Of a DNA stretch of 64,000 nt, positions 45,647-55,430 are shown piece after piece. The DNA is taken from assembly GCF_022808675.1 (NCBI RefSeq), contig NZ_JAKZKV010000007.1, forward strand, positions 62,001-126,000, in the 5' to 3' direction. The DNA is from Parabacteroides sp. FAFU027. Lineage in GTDB: Bacteria > Bacteroidota > Bacteroidia > Bacteroidales > UBA7332. The translations under genes were made by a program, and so were the position numbers. The notes beneath the pieces are model-generated. The model had not been told where the DNA came from, ran no database searches, and saw nothing but the letters and a program-made list of their open reading frames with translations. Every line of letters starts with the position of its first letter. Positions within the stretch are counted from its first letter, which is position 1.

Positions 45647-47680
45647 TTAAAATACCACCGTTTTAGTTTCTCCCGTTTTTAAGAGTACCTCAATGGTCTG
45701 TCCGTCTCCTGACCCGATAATCTTCTTCACCGGATCCAGCTCGTCATTAGTCCACAATTCATTTGCCCTTTTCCAAAGCATCAGAGTGATGTAAACGCCC
45801 TTACCCTTGTCACCGGGGATAAAGCGGCCGCAGACATCAATCACGGCACTCTTATCGCTGACCGGATGTAATCCTGAGACTCGAACATTTTGTATTTTCT
45901 CCCATCCCTTCAACGGTATCATCGCCAACTGGTACTCGCCATTATTGATGATGCGCACCTGATGTCCGTTTACCTTCCGGCTTTCCTCACGAATCGGTGT
46001 ATTCAACTCCGGCAGTGCGTAGTGGCCTAAACGCATATCTACGGTATCGGTGCTGATATTCCGATCCACTCGCAAAATGCCATTGGCAAGAGGAATATCC
46101 GCCAACTGTAGTTTTACGTTCGGATTTGTCTCTAGGATAACATCACGGTAGTACACTCCGTTTTCAAATTTCCTGAAATCATACAGACGAAGAGCTTCCC
46201 ATTTGTTTTGTTTGTTTTTAATTACATAGTTCATCGCCACTTCACCGTTTTCACCATCAGCTTGCCAGGGAAAAGCGCTGTTGTAAGAGAGACGGTTGTA
46301 ATTTTCTGTTGATCTGAACTTCTGCCAGTCGTCTTTTACCTTCTCATGACACCATGCACGTACCTCTGAAGCTCCGATATTCGGATAGTCGGTAATCAGG
46401 ATATTCGACCCTTTCTCGAATTTATTATAAACCTGACCTATCTGAAGTTCATTTTCCCATGGGCCTTCATTCTCTTTGGCCGTCCAAAAAGGGCTATCGG
46501 CCGGAGCTAAAAGTCCCAGAAAAGCTTTTGCCAACCAATATGCACTTCCCCGGCAACTATATATCTGTACAGCCGGTTCGAATGCACCGTAAAAGCCTAA
46601 AGTAGGAACTCCGTCTTTGAGGAAACCGGGATTTTGAAAGAACTGGAGCAATACCCCGGAGGCAATCCTGCGCATCCAGCCATAGTTAACATCCGGTTGG
46701 TTGTAAAAGCCCATCAATGGAAACGGCACAATGGCTCCGGTACGGTAACAGATACTACGTCCCCACATAATCATTTTGCCATCACGGCTAAAGAGGTAAG
46801 GATAATTATCCTTCAGATCATAAAAGTTTTGCTGAAACTGCTTGGCATATTCCGGGTAATTTTTCTTTCCGAAAAACTCCGACCAAAGCGTGCCATACAT
46901 CTGGAATGCCCACATGCTGTAATAATCGAAAGCCGGGCTATCGTTATACCAACCCTCGCCACGATATGCTTTGAGTGATTTTTGCAAATACTCCTCCAGC
47001 AATTTATCATTGACGGTATATCCCTGGCTCTTGAAAAAACTCATTACGAAAATATTGAAGAACTTCCAGTTGGAATCGACAGTAGGGCCATCGCCATAGC
47101 TAAGCATGGTCGATGCCAGGGCATCTTTCTGCTCTTTCGACAGAGGCTCCCACAAGATATTGGGGATGGCAAAAAGAGCTACCGAAAGACCACCAAACTC
47201 CACCAGTATCTGGCTTGGGCCACCGTTCTTAGAACGGGGTTTGATGTAAGCCGGACTATTCGGATCAATCAGATTCTGAATCTGATGGCGGTAATATTCC
47301 CCTACCCGGATTCCATTGATTTCCAGATTAGGATCTTCCTTCAGCAAAGGAGCAGCCACAAAGAGCGTACGGCAAAGACCTTCCAGTTTCTCTGTCGGAA
47401 TCTGATTGTCATTCTGCGGATAGCTTTTTCCCGGCTGTTTGGGGAATTTCATCGGGTCATCTATCGTTTTGACATAACCGAATGTTCCTTTCAACAGATA
47501 AAGAGCGGCATCTTTCCAGTGCTTGCGGGTCATTCCCGTCTTCGGGCTTAAAGCATAATCAGGCTGCTCCAACCAGAAAACATTATCGTTTTCCGGATTA
47601 GAAGCAGCCTGATTATTTGCTTGCGCAATTCCCATTGAAAGGAAACCCGCAAGCAAAAATAATTTCAGGTGAAATCTCAT
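45647..47680 (-). CDS. DUF2264-family enzyme, probable glycoside hydrolase
   Basis: 677 residues. A signal peptide (about 1-21, ending IAQA) is followed by a DUF2264 (alpha/alpha) toroid (about 40-400) with motifs such as GGLSVALFAIPNILWEPLS, DSNWKFFNIFVMSFF and GEGWYNDSPAFDYYSMWAFQ, and a C-terminal beta-sandwich (about 410-677). DUF2264 proteins are linked in CAZy to uronic-acid-releasing hydrolases (I recall GH154 beta-glucuronidases; the match is from memory). It follows the GH43 gene by 24 nt, so the two are one operon, divergent from the HTCS sensor. Periplasmic. Confidence 0.85.
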   Translation of the reverse strand: MRFHLKLFLLAGFLSMGIAQANNQAASNPENDNVFWLEQPDYALSPKTGMTRKHWKDAALYLLKGTFGYVKTIDDPMKFPKQPGKSYPQNDNQIPTEKLEGLCRTLFVAAPLLKEDPNLEINGIRVGEYYRHQIQNLIDPNSPAYIKPRSKNGGPSQILVEFGGLSVALFAIPNILWEPLSKEQKDALASTMLSYGDGPTVDSNWKFFNIFVMSFFKSQGYTVNDKLLEEYLQKSLKAYRGEGWYNDSPAFDYYSMWAFQMYGTLWSEFFGKKNYPEYAKQFQQNFYDLKDNYPYLFSRDGKMIMWGRSICYRTGAIVPFPLMGFYNQPDVNYGWMRRIASGVLLQFFQNPGFLKDGVPTLGFYGAFEPAVQIYSCRGSAYWLAKAFLGLLAPADSPFWTAKENEGPWENELQIGQVYNKFEKGSNILITDYPNIGASEVRAWCHEKVKDDWQKFRSTENYNRLSYNSAFPWQADGENGEVAMNYVIKNKQNKWEALRLYDFRKFENGVYYRDVILETNPNVKLQLADIPLANGILRVDRNISTDTVDMRLGHYALPELNTPIREESRKVNGHQVRIINNGEYQLAMIPLKGWEKIQNVRVSGLHPVSDKSAVIDVCGRFIPGDKGKGVYITLMLWKRANELWTNDELDPVKKIIGSGDGQTIEVLLKTGETKTVVF

Positions 47681-47704
47681 TTTCTTATGAATTTGATTGA
47701 GACA

Positions 47705-49618
47705 TTAAAAAGTCGGTGTAACTTGTTTGATGGTTCCGTCTTCATTGAACTCCATCTTATCAAGGCAAACTTCGCGGTGGAAACCTGCTGGATCCCCCAT
47801 TTTGATTCCGTCAGGATATGGGAAACGGTGGTAAACGATATACCATTCGTCTTTTCCAGGAATCTGCAAAACAGAATTATGACCGGTTCCGTAAATTCCT
47901 TTTTCCGGAGCTTTAGCAATGACAATATTGTTAGCCGGAATATCCAATGGACCAAGAGGAGACTTAGACATACCGTAACGAACCTTATAGTTCGGGCTGC
48001 GGGTATCATCATCCGACCACAAGAAATAGTAAGTGCCTTTTCTGTAGAAAACATAAGTTCCTTCGCGGAAAGTACGGTCAACCTTGATGGTTTTGATTGT
48101 CTCTTTTTTGATTGAAACCATGTCTTTGTTCAATTCGGCAACCGCCATATATCCGTTCCCCCAGTAAAGATAACATTTTTTGCTGACTGGATCCTGAAAA
48201 ACATCCGGGTCAATCTCCTGACCACCTCTTACGCCTGCAGGTCTTTCTGCAACAATCGGTTTGCCTGAATCCTTAAACGGACCGGTTGGATTATCCGCAA
48301 CTGCTACTCCAATCTTCTGAGCAGCTGTAAAATAATAATAGTATCTATACTTCTTGCCTTTGCCCATTTCAATGATACAGGGAGCCCACGCGTTGCGATT
48401 TGCCCAGGAAACATCTTTCTTCAGGTCGAGGATAACTCCTTCATCTTTCCAGTTTTTCAAATCGGAAGATGAGAATGTTTTGAAGTAAGTTCCACTCCAT
48501 CCGTCAAAGCCATCACTGGTCGGATAAATATAATATTTGCCGGTCTTTTTAGCGTAAAGCACTTCTGGGTCGGCAAAGTAACCGGTTAATACCGGATTAT
48601 TCTGAGTAAATGTGAAGTTTGCAGGTCTTCCCCATTTTGCAATCAGGGCATTCAGCTCCTGGCGGGTAATAGGCATTACCGTTCCGTGACGTGGATGGAA
48701 ATCCATAGTCACATCCTGGTCAATTACCGTAAAGTTTGTCAGATCCGAACTTCTGGTAAACTGATATTTTCCTTTCATGTACATATCGTACATCAGGACA
48801 TAGTCGTTAGTGTTATTCAGTTTAAAGGTTCCGGCTCCTTCTACAGCTTCTGGTGTCTGCTGAAGGTATTTATCATATTCCTCCCATTTTCCGGAAGTCA
48901 GATCTTTTGTTGTCGCTCTTTTGATGCCATTGCCGTGGCCTTCGGTTTTATAAAACAGATAAAAGGTAGAGTCTTTATAAACGATATCACCGTCGATACA
49001 CGATTTCTTATCAGCCGGAACAAACAACGGTTTGGGTTCACCTTCAAGATCGGTAAAATCTTTATTGGCATAAGCATAATAGATGACATCCGGTCCGCCA
49101 CTATACTGCATTGACCAGTAGATCAGGTATTTCTTTGCATTGGCATCATAAATCGTTTGCGGAGCCCATACGCGTTTCAGGTTTTCCTGCCCCGCATATT
49201 TCTTTTGAATATTGATTACAGTCGATTTCCAGTTTACCAGGTTATCAGATTTCAACAATACCATAGCACGGTTGGAATCCCAACCTTTGGCACATACCAT
49301 ATCCGTCGCTACCATGTAGAATGTACCATCTTCGCCACGCAGGATATGCGGATCGCGTACTCCTCCTGTTTCACTGATGGCTGCGGAATTCAGTACGGGC
49401 TGATTATTATTCAGCGCATAATAGTTATACCCATTGCTACTGACGGCAAAGTGAATAGACTCGTCGGCTTTGGCATTTCCTGTAAAATAGACAAAAAGAT
49501 AAGCCACAAAATCTTTCGGCTGTAATGCCGGTAACAATTCTCCAGCGAATGAACTCATTAATTTGCCGGCAAATAATAAGAAAAAGAGAAGCGCTCTTTT
49601 CCACTGACCTTTTTTCAT
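47705..49618 (-). CDS. Exported enzyme with two GH43-type beta-propeller domains
   Basis: 637 residues. A signal peptide (about 1-25) is followed by domain 1 (about 35-325), closely resembling the GH43 domain of the 9564-12026 protein (GGVRDPHILRGEDGTFYMVA, then CIDGDIVYKD and VEGAGTF supplying base, modulator and acid), and by domain 2 (about 335-630), a different GH43 subfamily (GYFADPEVLYAKKTGKYYIY, QEIDPDVFQDP, FREGTYVFYRKG). Two complete acid triads suggest both domains are active, perhaps on neighbouring linkages of an arabinose- or galactose-containing side chain. No T9SS or lipobox is seen, so it is probably periplasmic. Confidence 0.9.
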   Translation of the reverse strand: MKKGQWKRALLFFLLFAGKLMSSFAGELLPALQPKDFVAYLFVYFTGNAKADESIHFAVSSNGYNYYALNNNQPVLNSAAISETGGVRDPHILRGEDGTFYMVATDMVCAKGWDSNRAMVLLKSDNLVNWKSTVINIQKKYAGQENLKRVWAPQTIYDANAKKYLIYWSMQYSGGPDVIYYAYANKDFTDLEGEPKPLFVPADKKSCIDGDIVYKDSTFYLFYKTEGHGNGIKRATTKDLTSGKWEEYDKYLQQTPEAVEGAGTFKLNNTNDYVLMYDMYMKGKYQFTRSSDLTNFTVIDQDVTMDFHPRHGTVMPITRQELNALIAKWGRPANFTFTQNNPVLTGYFADPEVLYAKKTGKYYIYPTSDGFDGWSGTYFKTFSSSDLKNWKDEGVILDLKKDVSWANRNAWAPCIIEMGKGKKYRYYYYFTAAQKIGVAVADNPTGPFKDSGKPIVAERPAGVRGGQEIDPDVFQDPVSKKCYLYWGNGYMAVAELNKDMVSIKKETIKTIKVDRTFREGTYVFYRKGTYYFLWSDDDTRSPNYKVRYGMSKSPLGPLDIPANNIVIAKAPEKGIYGTGHNSVLQIPGKDEWYIVYHRFPYPDGIKMGDPAGFHREVCLDKMEFNEDGTIKQVTPTF

Positions 49619-50035
49619 GTACGTTAATGATTAATTATAGATTAAATTTGATTCCAACGATAGATTTGAAAACCTGTAAACATTATGCTTTTCTCATCAT
49701 CAAGCACAACTATTGATATTACAAAATTAGGGCAATTGAATAAAAAGCAAGATACAGTAATTAGTCAGAATAGTACATTATCAGGTCATTTTGTCATTAA
49801 TCTCAGGGCGAATTATTATTGTAACTGAATTGATCGTCTTCTCCTGATTTATTTTTCGCCAGTTTCATTACATAACACATTATACAACGGAAAAATCTAT
49901 TCTGTTGCTTGAGTAAGCAGTCGAATATCCCCCGGGGAGTACTTTGTATTAAGCAATTTTCAGAGGCTCAAATCCCGATAACCCCTTATAAATTCGTAAT
50001 ATTGCAGTGAAATTCACCATCACCATTTATTGACC
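49619..50035. other. Divergent regulatory region of the GH43 operon and the HTCS gene
   Basis: 417 bp without a gene. On the minus strand TTG (49748-49750), 18 bp, TAATTTTG (49722-49729) is a credible promoter for the GH43-DUF2264 operon, with a ~100-nt leader. The HTCS sensor probably binds in this region, but no clear direct-repeat operator was identified by eye. Confidence 0.5.
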
Positions 50036-53000
50036 ATGATCAGATACAGACTAAGTTTTCTTATTCTTCTTTTAGTTGTATTCTTTCAGAATCTATTTTC
50101 TGAGCCCTCCCGTCTCCATTTCGAGAATTTTCCTTACTCAGATAAGCTTCCATCCAACTCTGTCATCCGCATCTTTAACGATAAGGAGGGTTACATGTGG
50201 TTTGGGACCAAAGACGGGTTATGCCGTTTTGACGGTTACGATGTGAAAGTATTCCGTTCGAGCGCTTTTACTCCCGGCAAATTGACCAACAATGAAATTC
50301 AATGCATTGCCGAAGACAATAATAACCGGATCTGGGTAGGTACGCTGGAAGGTATTAATATTATTGACAAGAAAAGCTATTCGATCACCACGCTCGATAA
50401 TCCTTATCTTAAAAAAGAACGAATCAACAACCTGGTTATTGATTCTAAAGGCTACATCTGGGTAGCGACATCCAATAACGGGGTATTGTGTTTTGAACCC
50501 AATTCAGAACATTACATCCGGTATTCCACCGATGCAAACTCTCCTTTAAAGTTAAAATACAACTCAGTCAGCCAGATTTTCGAAGACCGTGCGAGTCGCA
50601 TCTGGCTCTCAACCTGGAAAGGCGGGGCTTGCTGGATAGACAAATCGAGAAAGAAGATCTCATTTGCCCCTCAAATAGGTGCATCTAATAATCCGTTCCG
50701 CATTATGCAGGATAAGAGCGGACTCTACTGGGTCTGTACCTGGGGCGACGGCATTTTCAATATGACAGTCGATGCGGCTAACAGAATCACGGTTCGCCCT
50801 TTGCCGGTCTCAGCCCAATCGTCTAAAAAGGTAGATGATATTGTATATAGTATCGTTCAGGACGACAAGTACGGATACATCTGGGCTATCACATTCAATG
50901 GTTTAATCCTTATTTCCAAAGATAACGCGAATTCCTACGTCGTATCTGATGCAGATAAGTTTTTCACCTCCTCTTCCAATAAACTATTTCACGAAATCAT
51001 CAAAGACCGGAAGGGCAATTTGTGGCTCGGTTCTGTTGGTGATGGTCTGTTTAAGCTCGACTTCAATAAGCTTGTCATCAACAACTATCCGTTGAGCGAG
51101 TTTATCAGCAGTTACAATTTCGCCCCTTATATCACCCGTTTTTGCGAACTACCATCTGGCGAAATCTATATTGTAGCCAACCGGATCGGTTTGTTCCAGT
51201 TTGATTTGAAAAGCGGCAATATCAAACGTCCCGCCAACACTGTTGCCAAAAACATGAGAAGCATCAGTGCTTTGAAATACATCTCAAAAAACAATGAAAT
51301 CTGGATGGCAAATGAAGGGGATAACTACATCCAGACATTCCGTAAAAGCAGCTCCGGAGATTTGGATTATGTAAAAACCTTGCCTCTGGATAAAACACAC
51401 TCCTCTGAAAATAGTATTTCAACGCTTTACGAAGACTCTCGTGGAAATGTATGGATCGGATCAAACCGTGGGCTTTTTATTCAGTCAGGTAATGCCGATA
51501 TCCGAAAAATGTCGCCCGGGTTAGAGTTTGTAAATACCATTTGCGAAGACAAAGAGAAGAACATCTGGGTGGGAACCGAAAAAGAGGGCGTCTATATATT
51601 TCACCCACAGAATCAGGGTGGGAAAATAACCTACACCTCATCCCGGTTAAACCTGACCATAGATAACTACCAAAGCCTGAGCGTACAAAGCATCTGCTGT
51701 ACGAAAAACGGCGATATCTATATCGGAACAAAAGAGGGATGTATCTACTTTTACAATGCCAAAGAGCATACCGCTACCGATATCAGCGGTCTTTACGGCA
51801 TTACCGAAGAGGGAATCATGGATATTCTGGAAGATGATTTCGGCATGCTTTGGATTACTTCGGTGAAAAAAATCATCAAGTACAATCCGCAAACCCATAC
51901 TGCGACCTATTTTTCCAATTCTGACGGGATGCTGATCTCTTCCTTTTACAAAGACTCACATCTGAAACTCAAATCAGGCCAAATCCTCTATGGTGGAAAT
52001 AACGGTATCTGCGCCTTCAATCCGGCCAGCCACATCAACCCTTCTCACTCAAGTAAACAACAGGTGGCATTGACAGATATCCTGATTCAGAATAAATCAA
52101 TCTTTGACGATACCGATTTCCAGCATTTCAACGCACGTAAAAACAGAGTTGTACTGAAAAGCGACGAAAGTAACCTGAGTATTGAGTTCTCGGCTCTTGA
52201 CATCGCATCAGCAGGGAAAATTCAGTATGCTTACATGCTTTCAGGCGTTGATAAAGACTGGACTTATGTTGGAAATAACCGCCGCTTCGTCAACTATGCC
52301 AACCTCCCTACCGGAACTTATACGTTTCTGGTAAAAGCCTGTGATGAAAACGGCATCTGGAGTGATAAAGTTACCTCGCTGGAGATCAAAATCCTTCCCC
52401 CGGCTTACAAAACATGGTGGGCGTATCTGATCTACCTGGCACTGCTGGGTGCTGCGGCTTATTTTATGTCAAGAATGGTGGTTAACCGTATCCGCCTCCG
52501 TAACGAACTGAAGATTTCCAACATCGAGAAGCTGAAGTCGGAAGAGCTGGCGCAAATCAAGCTGCGCTACTTTACCAATATCTCCCACGAACTGCTGACG
52601 CCGTTAACAATCATCATGCTGATTATCGAAGGGCTGCAAAAACGCTACAAAAGCGACTCTGCGCAGTTTGATATTATGAAGGCAAATGCCAACCGCCTGA
52701 AAAGATTGATTCAGCAGATTCTTATTTTCCGGAAAACAGAAAGCGGAAATATGAAGCTGAAGATTCAGGAGAGCGATGTGATTGCATTTGTCAATAGCAT
52801 TTGCCAGTCCAACTTCCAACCGTTGACGGTAGAGAAGAATATCAAATTCTCCATTATCTCGGACGAGCAGAGCTACATGGCCTACTTCGACCCGGATAAG
52901 CTGGATAAGATTCTCTACAACCTGCTGTCAAATGCCTTTAAATATACGCCAAACGGTGGTGAGATTGCTGTTAAGATGAGCTTCATTCCCCGGATGGAGG

Positions 53001-54112
53001 ATGTTATCCTCCGCCTCTCCGTTTCAGATAATGGAGCAGGTATTGCCGAGGAAGATATTCCGCATATCTTTAAGCGCTTTTACATCAGTAGCGCTTCTGA
53101 CCAGAGCCAGAGTCACGGTATCGGATTGGCATTAACCTACGATCTTATCCAGTTGCATAAAGGAAATATCGAAGTGAAAAGCCAGTTGGGCGAAGGGGCT
53201 GTATTTACCTTTGAAATCCCGGTATCGAGAGAATCCTACTCCGACGATGAGATTTATGTAGAGGAAGAACCTCAGGAGACAATCCCGGCGGTACCCGAAC
53301 TCACCGGACACGATGATGTGATCCTGACTCCGGAGCAACAGGAAACTCAGGAGAACCAGACAATCCTGGTAGTGGAAGACAATCGCGAGCTGAACACGTT
53401 GATTGTTGAGAACTTCCGTCCGAAATACAATGTCCTCTCTGCCGAAAACGGGGTGCAGGCATTGGAACTCCTGAAAGAAAACGAGGTGGACCTGATCATC
53501 AGCGATATCATGATGCCGGAGATGGACGGACTCTCCTTCTGCAAGCTGGTGAAGAACGACATCTCCACCAGCCACATCAATATGCTGATGCTGACGGCGA
53601 AAAACAGTATCGAGGATCGTATCGAATGTTACAATGCCGGTGCTGATGCTTATATTTCCAAGCCATTTGAACTCCGTGTACTCGATGCCCGTGCCGAAAA
53701 CCTGATCAGCCGGAGAAGACAGAAGAATGTTTCCTTCCAAAGTAACCAGGATATCAACATCACCGAAATGGAATACGGTTCCATCGACGAGACCTTCCTG
53801 CAACAGGCGGTGAAAGCGGTAGAGGATAAACTGGCGGATATCGCTTTCGACTTCGACCAGTTTGCCATCGATATGGGGACTTCCAAATCGACCCTGCACC
53901 GTAAGCTGAAATCATTGACAGGATTGTCACCCGGCGAATTTATCCGCAATATCCGCCTGAAGCACGCCGCAAAAATGCTGGTCAACCACGTGGGTAATAT
54001 CTCGGATATCGCTTATGCGGTAGGATTTAATGACCCGAAATACTTCAGTCGCTGCTTCAAGACTGAATTTGGTCTTACTCCGAAAGAGTATATCGATTCT
54101 CACAAAGCATAA
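50036..54112 (+). CDS. Hybrid two-component system sensor-regulator (HTCS)
   Basis: 1,358 residues from ATG 50036 (TTG 50030 is less likely). Order: signal peptide (about 1-23); two beta-propellers of Reg_prop repeats (about 30-730, blades recognisable by G-x-(I/L)W-(V/I)-G-(S/T)); a Y_Y_Y domain (about 735-785); a membrane helix (about 794-815); a histidine kinase with His851 in ISHELLTPL and an ATPase with DNGAGI and HGIGLAL; a receiver with Asp1157 in LIISDIMMPEMDGL; and an AraC-type helix-turn-helix at the end. It senses an oligosaccharide in the periplasm and activates transcription directly. The divergent GH43-DUF2264 operon is the probable target. Confidence 0.96.
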   Translation: MIRYRLSFLILLLVVFFQNLFSEPSRLHFENFPYSDKLPSNSVIRIFNDKEGYMWFGTKDGLCRFDGYDVKVFRSSAFTPGKLTNNEIQCIAEDNNNRIWVGTLEGINIIDKKSYSITTLDNPYLKKERINNLVIDSKGYIWVATSNNGVLCFEPNSEHYIRYSTDANSPLKLKYNSVSQIFEDRASRIWLSTWKGGACWIDKSRKKISFAPQIGASNNPFRIMQDKSGLYWVCTWGDGIFNMTVDAANRITVRPLPVSAQSSKKVDDIVYSIVQDDKYGYIWAITFNGLILISKDNANSYVVSDADKFFTSSSNKLFHEIIKDRKGNLWLGSVGDGLFKLDFNKLVINNYPLSEFISSYNFAPYITRFCELPSGEIYIVANRIGLFQFDLKSGNIKRPANTVAKNMRSISALKYISKNNEIWMANEGDNYIQTFRKSSSGDLDYVKTLPLDKTHSSENSISTLYEDSRGNVWIGSNRGLFIQSGNADIRKMSPGLEFVNTICEDKEKNIWVGTEKEGVYIFHPQNQGGKITYTSSRLNLTIDNYQSLSVQSICCTKNGDIYIGTKEGCIYFYNAKEHTATDISGLYGITEEGIMDILEDDFGMLWITSVKKIIKYNPQTHTATYFSNSDGMLISSFYKDSHLKLKSGQILYGGNNGICAFNPASHINPSHSSKQQVALTDILIQNKSIFDDTDFQHFNARKNRVVLKSDESNLSIEFSALDIASAGKIQYAYMLSGVDKDWTYVGNNRRFVNYANLPTGTYTFLVKACDENGIWSDKVTSLEIKILPPAYKTWWAYLIYLALLGAAAYFMSRMVVNRIRLRNELKISNIEKLKSEELAQIKLRYFTNISHELLTPLTIIMLIIEGLQKRYKSDSAQFDIMKANANRLKRLIQQILIFRKTESGNMKLKIQESDVIAFVNSICQSNFQPLTVEKNIKFSIISDEQSYMAYFDPDKLDKILYNLLSNAFKYTPNGGEIAVKMSFIPRMEDVILRLSVSDNGAGIAEEDIPHIFKRFYISSASDQSQSHGIGLALTYDLIQLHKGNIEVKSQLGEGAVFTFEIPVSRESYSDDEIYVEEEPQETIPAVPELTGHDDVILTPEQQETQENQTILVVEDNRELNTLIVENFRPKYNVLSAENGVQALELLKENEVDLIISDIMMPEMDGLSFCKLVKNDISTSHINMLMLTAKNSIEDRIECYNAGADAYISKPFELRVLDARAENLISRRRQKNVSFQSNQDINITEMEYGSIDETFLQQAVKAVEDKLADIAFDFDQFAIDMGTSKSTLHRKLKSLTGLSPGEFIRNIRLKHAAKMLVNHVGNISDIAYAVGFNDPKYFSRCFKTEFGLTPKEYIDSHKA

Positions 54113-54115
54113 TAG

Positions 54116-54147
54116 CAAAGCCGCCGGATGGTTGTCCGGCGGCTTTG
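54116..54147 (+). terminator. Terminator of the HTCS gene
   Basis: CAAAGCCGCCGGA (54116-54128), loop TGGTTG, TCCGGCGGCTTTG (54135-54147), followed by T. Confidence 0.9.
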
Positions 54148-54275
54148 TTTTTGGGGGTTATCGTAAGAATAAAAGGATAATCTTAGCTGAAATGTAGAGG
54201 TGAGTGGTATCAAAACTGTTTTAAGTTTTCAAACTATCAATATCCAATACAACTTACATTTCTCTATTACGCGTC

Positions 54276-54339
54276 AAGCGGCCTGAAGCCGCTGATCGCT
54301 AGCACACACCGAACAGCGGCTTCAGGCCGCTTGTCGGAT
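54276..54339. repeat. Long hairpin repeat, left copy
   Basis: 19-bp perfect inverted arms AAGCGGCCTGAAGCCGCTG (54276-54294) and its complement (54314-54332) around a 19-nt loop. The right half (54298-54339) recurs at 55260-55301. The stop codon of the 54322-54567 gene is inside this repeat. Confidence 0.85.
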
Positions 54340-54567
54340 TACTCCAACTAATAATAATGCTAACGCAAAGACAATCATAAAGACACCACATATTTTCATC
54401 CATATTGCATTAGACTTACTCTTTAATATGTTGTAGAATTTTGAGCCCTCTTCATATCTGGCTAACAAGACAAATTTTGAAATTGTCTTGTTAGTATTAA
54501 AGATAAAATTATATCCCAATACAAAGCAGACAATAGAGAATGGTAATAGTAATACAAACTTGATCAT
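54322..54567 (-). CDS. Small membrane protein of unknown function (81 aa)
   Basis: Starts at ATG 54567 (an upstream TTG at 54600 is in frame). Two membrane helices (about 4-20 and 57-76) flank a short charged loop with ISKFVLLARYEEGSKFYN. No family recognised. Its last codons and stop are supplied by the palindromic repeat at 54276-54339, so its natural C-terminus may have been replaced when the repeat arrived. It is AT-rich, parallel to the 54636-55106 gene, and both lie between the two repeat copies. Confidence 0.6.
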   Translation of the reverse strand: MIKFVLLLPFSIVCFVLGYNFIFNTNKTISKFVLLARYEEGSKFYNILKSKSNAIWMKICGVFMIVFALALLLVGVIRQAA

Positions 54568-54635
54568 AATTATTTCTCCCCTTTTAGAACTCCAATTCAA
54601 CCTTTAGGCATTCATTTAATCTAGATACACCTCAA

Positions 54636-55106
54636 TTATTTATCCAAAATAGTATTGTCCCTTTCTGAATCACTTCTTATATCTATTTTAAGCCCTTTCA
54701 ATTGTAAATATTTCAAAACACTCATAATTCGTCTTGGTCTAAAACAAGAAAATGAATTGGAATAATTAATCCTATCTGATGTAGTTAATAAACCTATTAC
54801 TGCACCTCTATACCTTACAACTGGGCAATAAACAACACTTCTGATAATCATATAATCTATTCTTCTTTTTCGATTAAATAAACGAAGAGGATAACAGACC
54901 TCGATATAATCATCATTTAGAGTAAAGATATTCAGAGTGAAAAGAGAACTTATATATCCCATTATTACAAAGCTAAACAACCATAATAATAGGCTATTAA
55001 GAAACAAGCTAATAATAGCCGAAATGATTAAACATATCACTATTGAATCTATAAACGATGAAATATTAGAGAAACGTCTATCGTTTCTATTTACACTTCT
55101 TATCAT
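54636..55106 (-). CDS. Membrane protein of unknown function (156 aa)
   Basis: Two adjacent membrane helices (about 22-58: SIVICLIISAIISLFLNSLL then LFSFVIMGYIS) are followed by a ~90-residue cytoplasmic part with strands (FTLNDDYIEVCYPLRLFNRK, then MIIRSVVYCPVVRYRG), a pattern seen in bacterial PH-like membrane proteins, though the match is weak. Strongly AT-rich. With the 81-aa gene downstream it forms a pair bracketed by 42-bp repeats. Function unknown. Confidence 0.65.
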   Translation of the reverse strand: MIRSVNRNDRRFSNISSFIDSIVICLIISAIISLFLNSLLLWLFSFVIMGYISSLFTLNIFTLNDDYIEVCYPLRLFNRKRRIDYMIIRSVVYCPVVRYRGAVIGLLTTSDRINYSNSFSCFRPRRIMSVLKYLQLKGLKIDIRSDSERDNTILDK

Positions 55107-55259
55107 ATTATTTATGGTGTTATAATGTCTCTCATTTTCAAATCTTCCGAATCAGCACTCAGTGCCTGGGTCAAGTTTGAGCACAACGGGAACCTGGACT
55201 CAAAATTAATACAGTTTCTAAACTGCCAGCTCTGATCCTAAGAAATAATCTTCAAGATT

Positions 55260-55301
55260 GCTGGCACACACCGAACAGCGGCTTCAGGCCGCTTGTCGGA
55301 T
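55260..55301. repeat. Long hairpin repeat, right copy lacking its left arm
   Basis: 42 bp identical to 54298-54339 except for one base (GCTGGC for GCTAGC). Direct orientation, about 960 bp from the left copy, enclosing two small membrane-protein genes. Confidence 0.85.
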
Positions 55302-55339
55302 GGATAGAAATTGAAAAACTGAGCCTGATGTTACATGAA

Positions 55340-55372
55340 AAACCTCCAGGGTTTTAGAAACCTTGGAGGTTT
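55340..55372 (-). terminator. Palindrome after the DUF6261-like gene
   Basis: AAACCTCCAGGGTTT (55340-55354), TAG, AAACCTTGGAGGTTT (55358-55372); one mismatch in 15. It resembles dispersed intergenic palindromes and may terminate the gene at 55431. Confidence 0.5.
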
Positions 55373-55430
55373 AGCAACTATCGTAATTTTTCCAGAGTTT
55401 GAAACTTTGAAAAGTTATCTTAGCTAATTA

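Larger units (their letters stand above)
55107..55430. other. Intergenic region with second hairpin-repeat copy and a palindrome
   Basis: 324 bp holding the right repeat copy (55260-55301) and a 33-bp palindrome (55340-55372). No gene seen. Confidence 0.5.

Noticed and set aside
47669-48115. Plus-strand frame at the junction of the DUF2264 and GH43 genes
   Set aside because: Antisense to the conserved end of the GH43 protein; no motif.
53132-53899. 255-residue minus-strand open frame inside the HTCS gene
   Set aside because: A shadow of the well-supported kinase, receiver and HTH coding sequence, without any protein motif.
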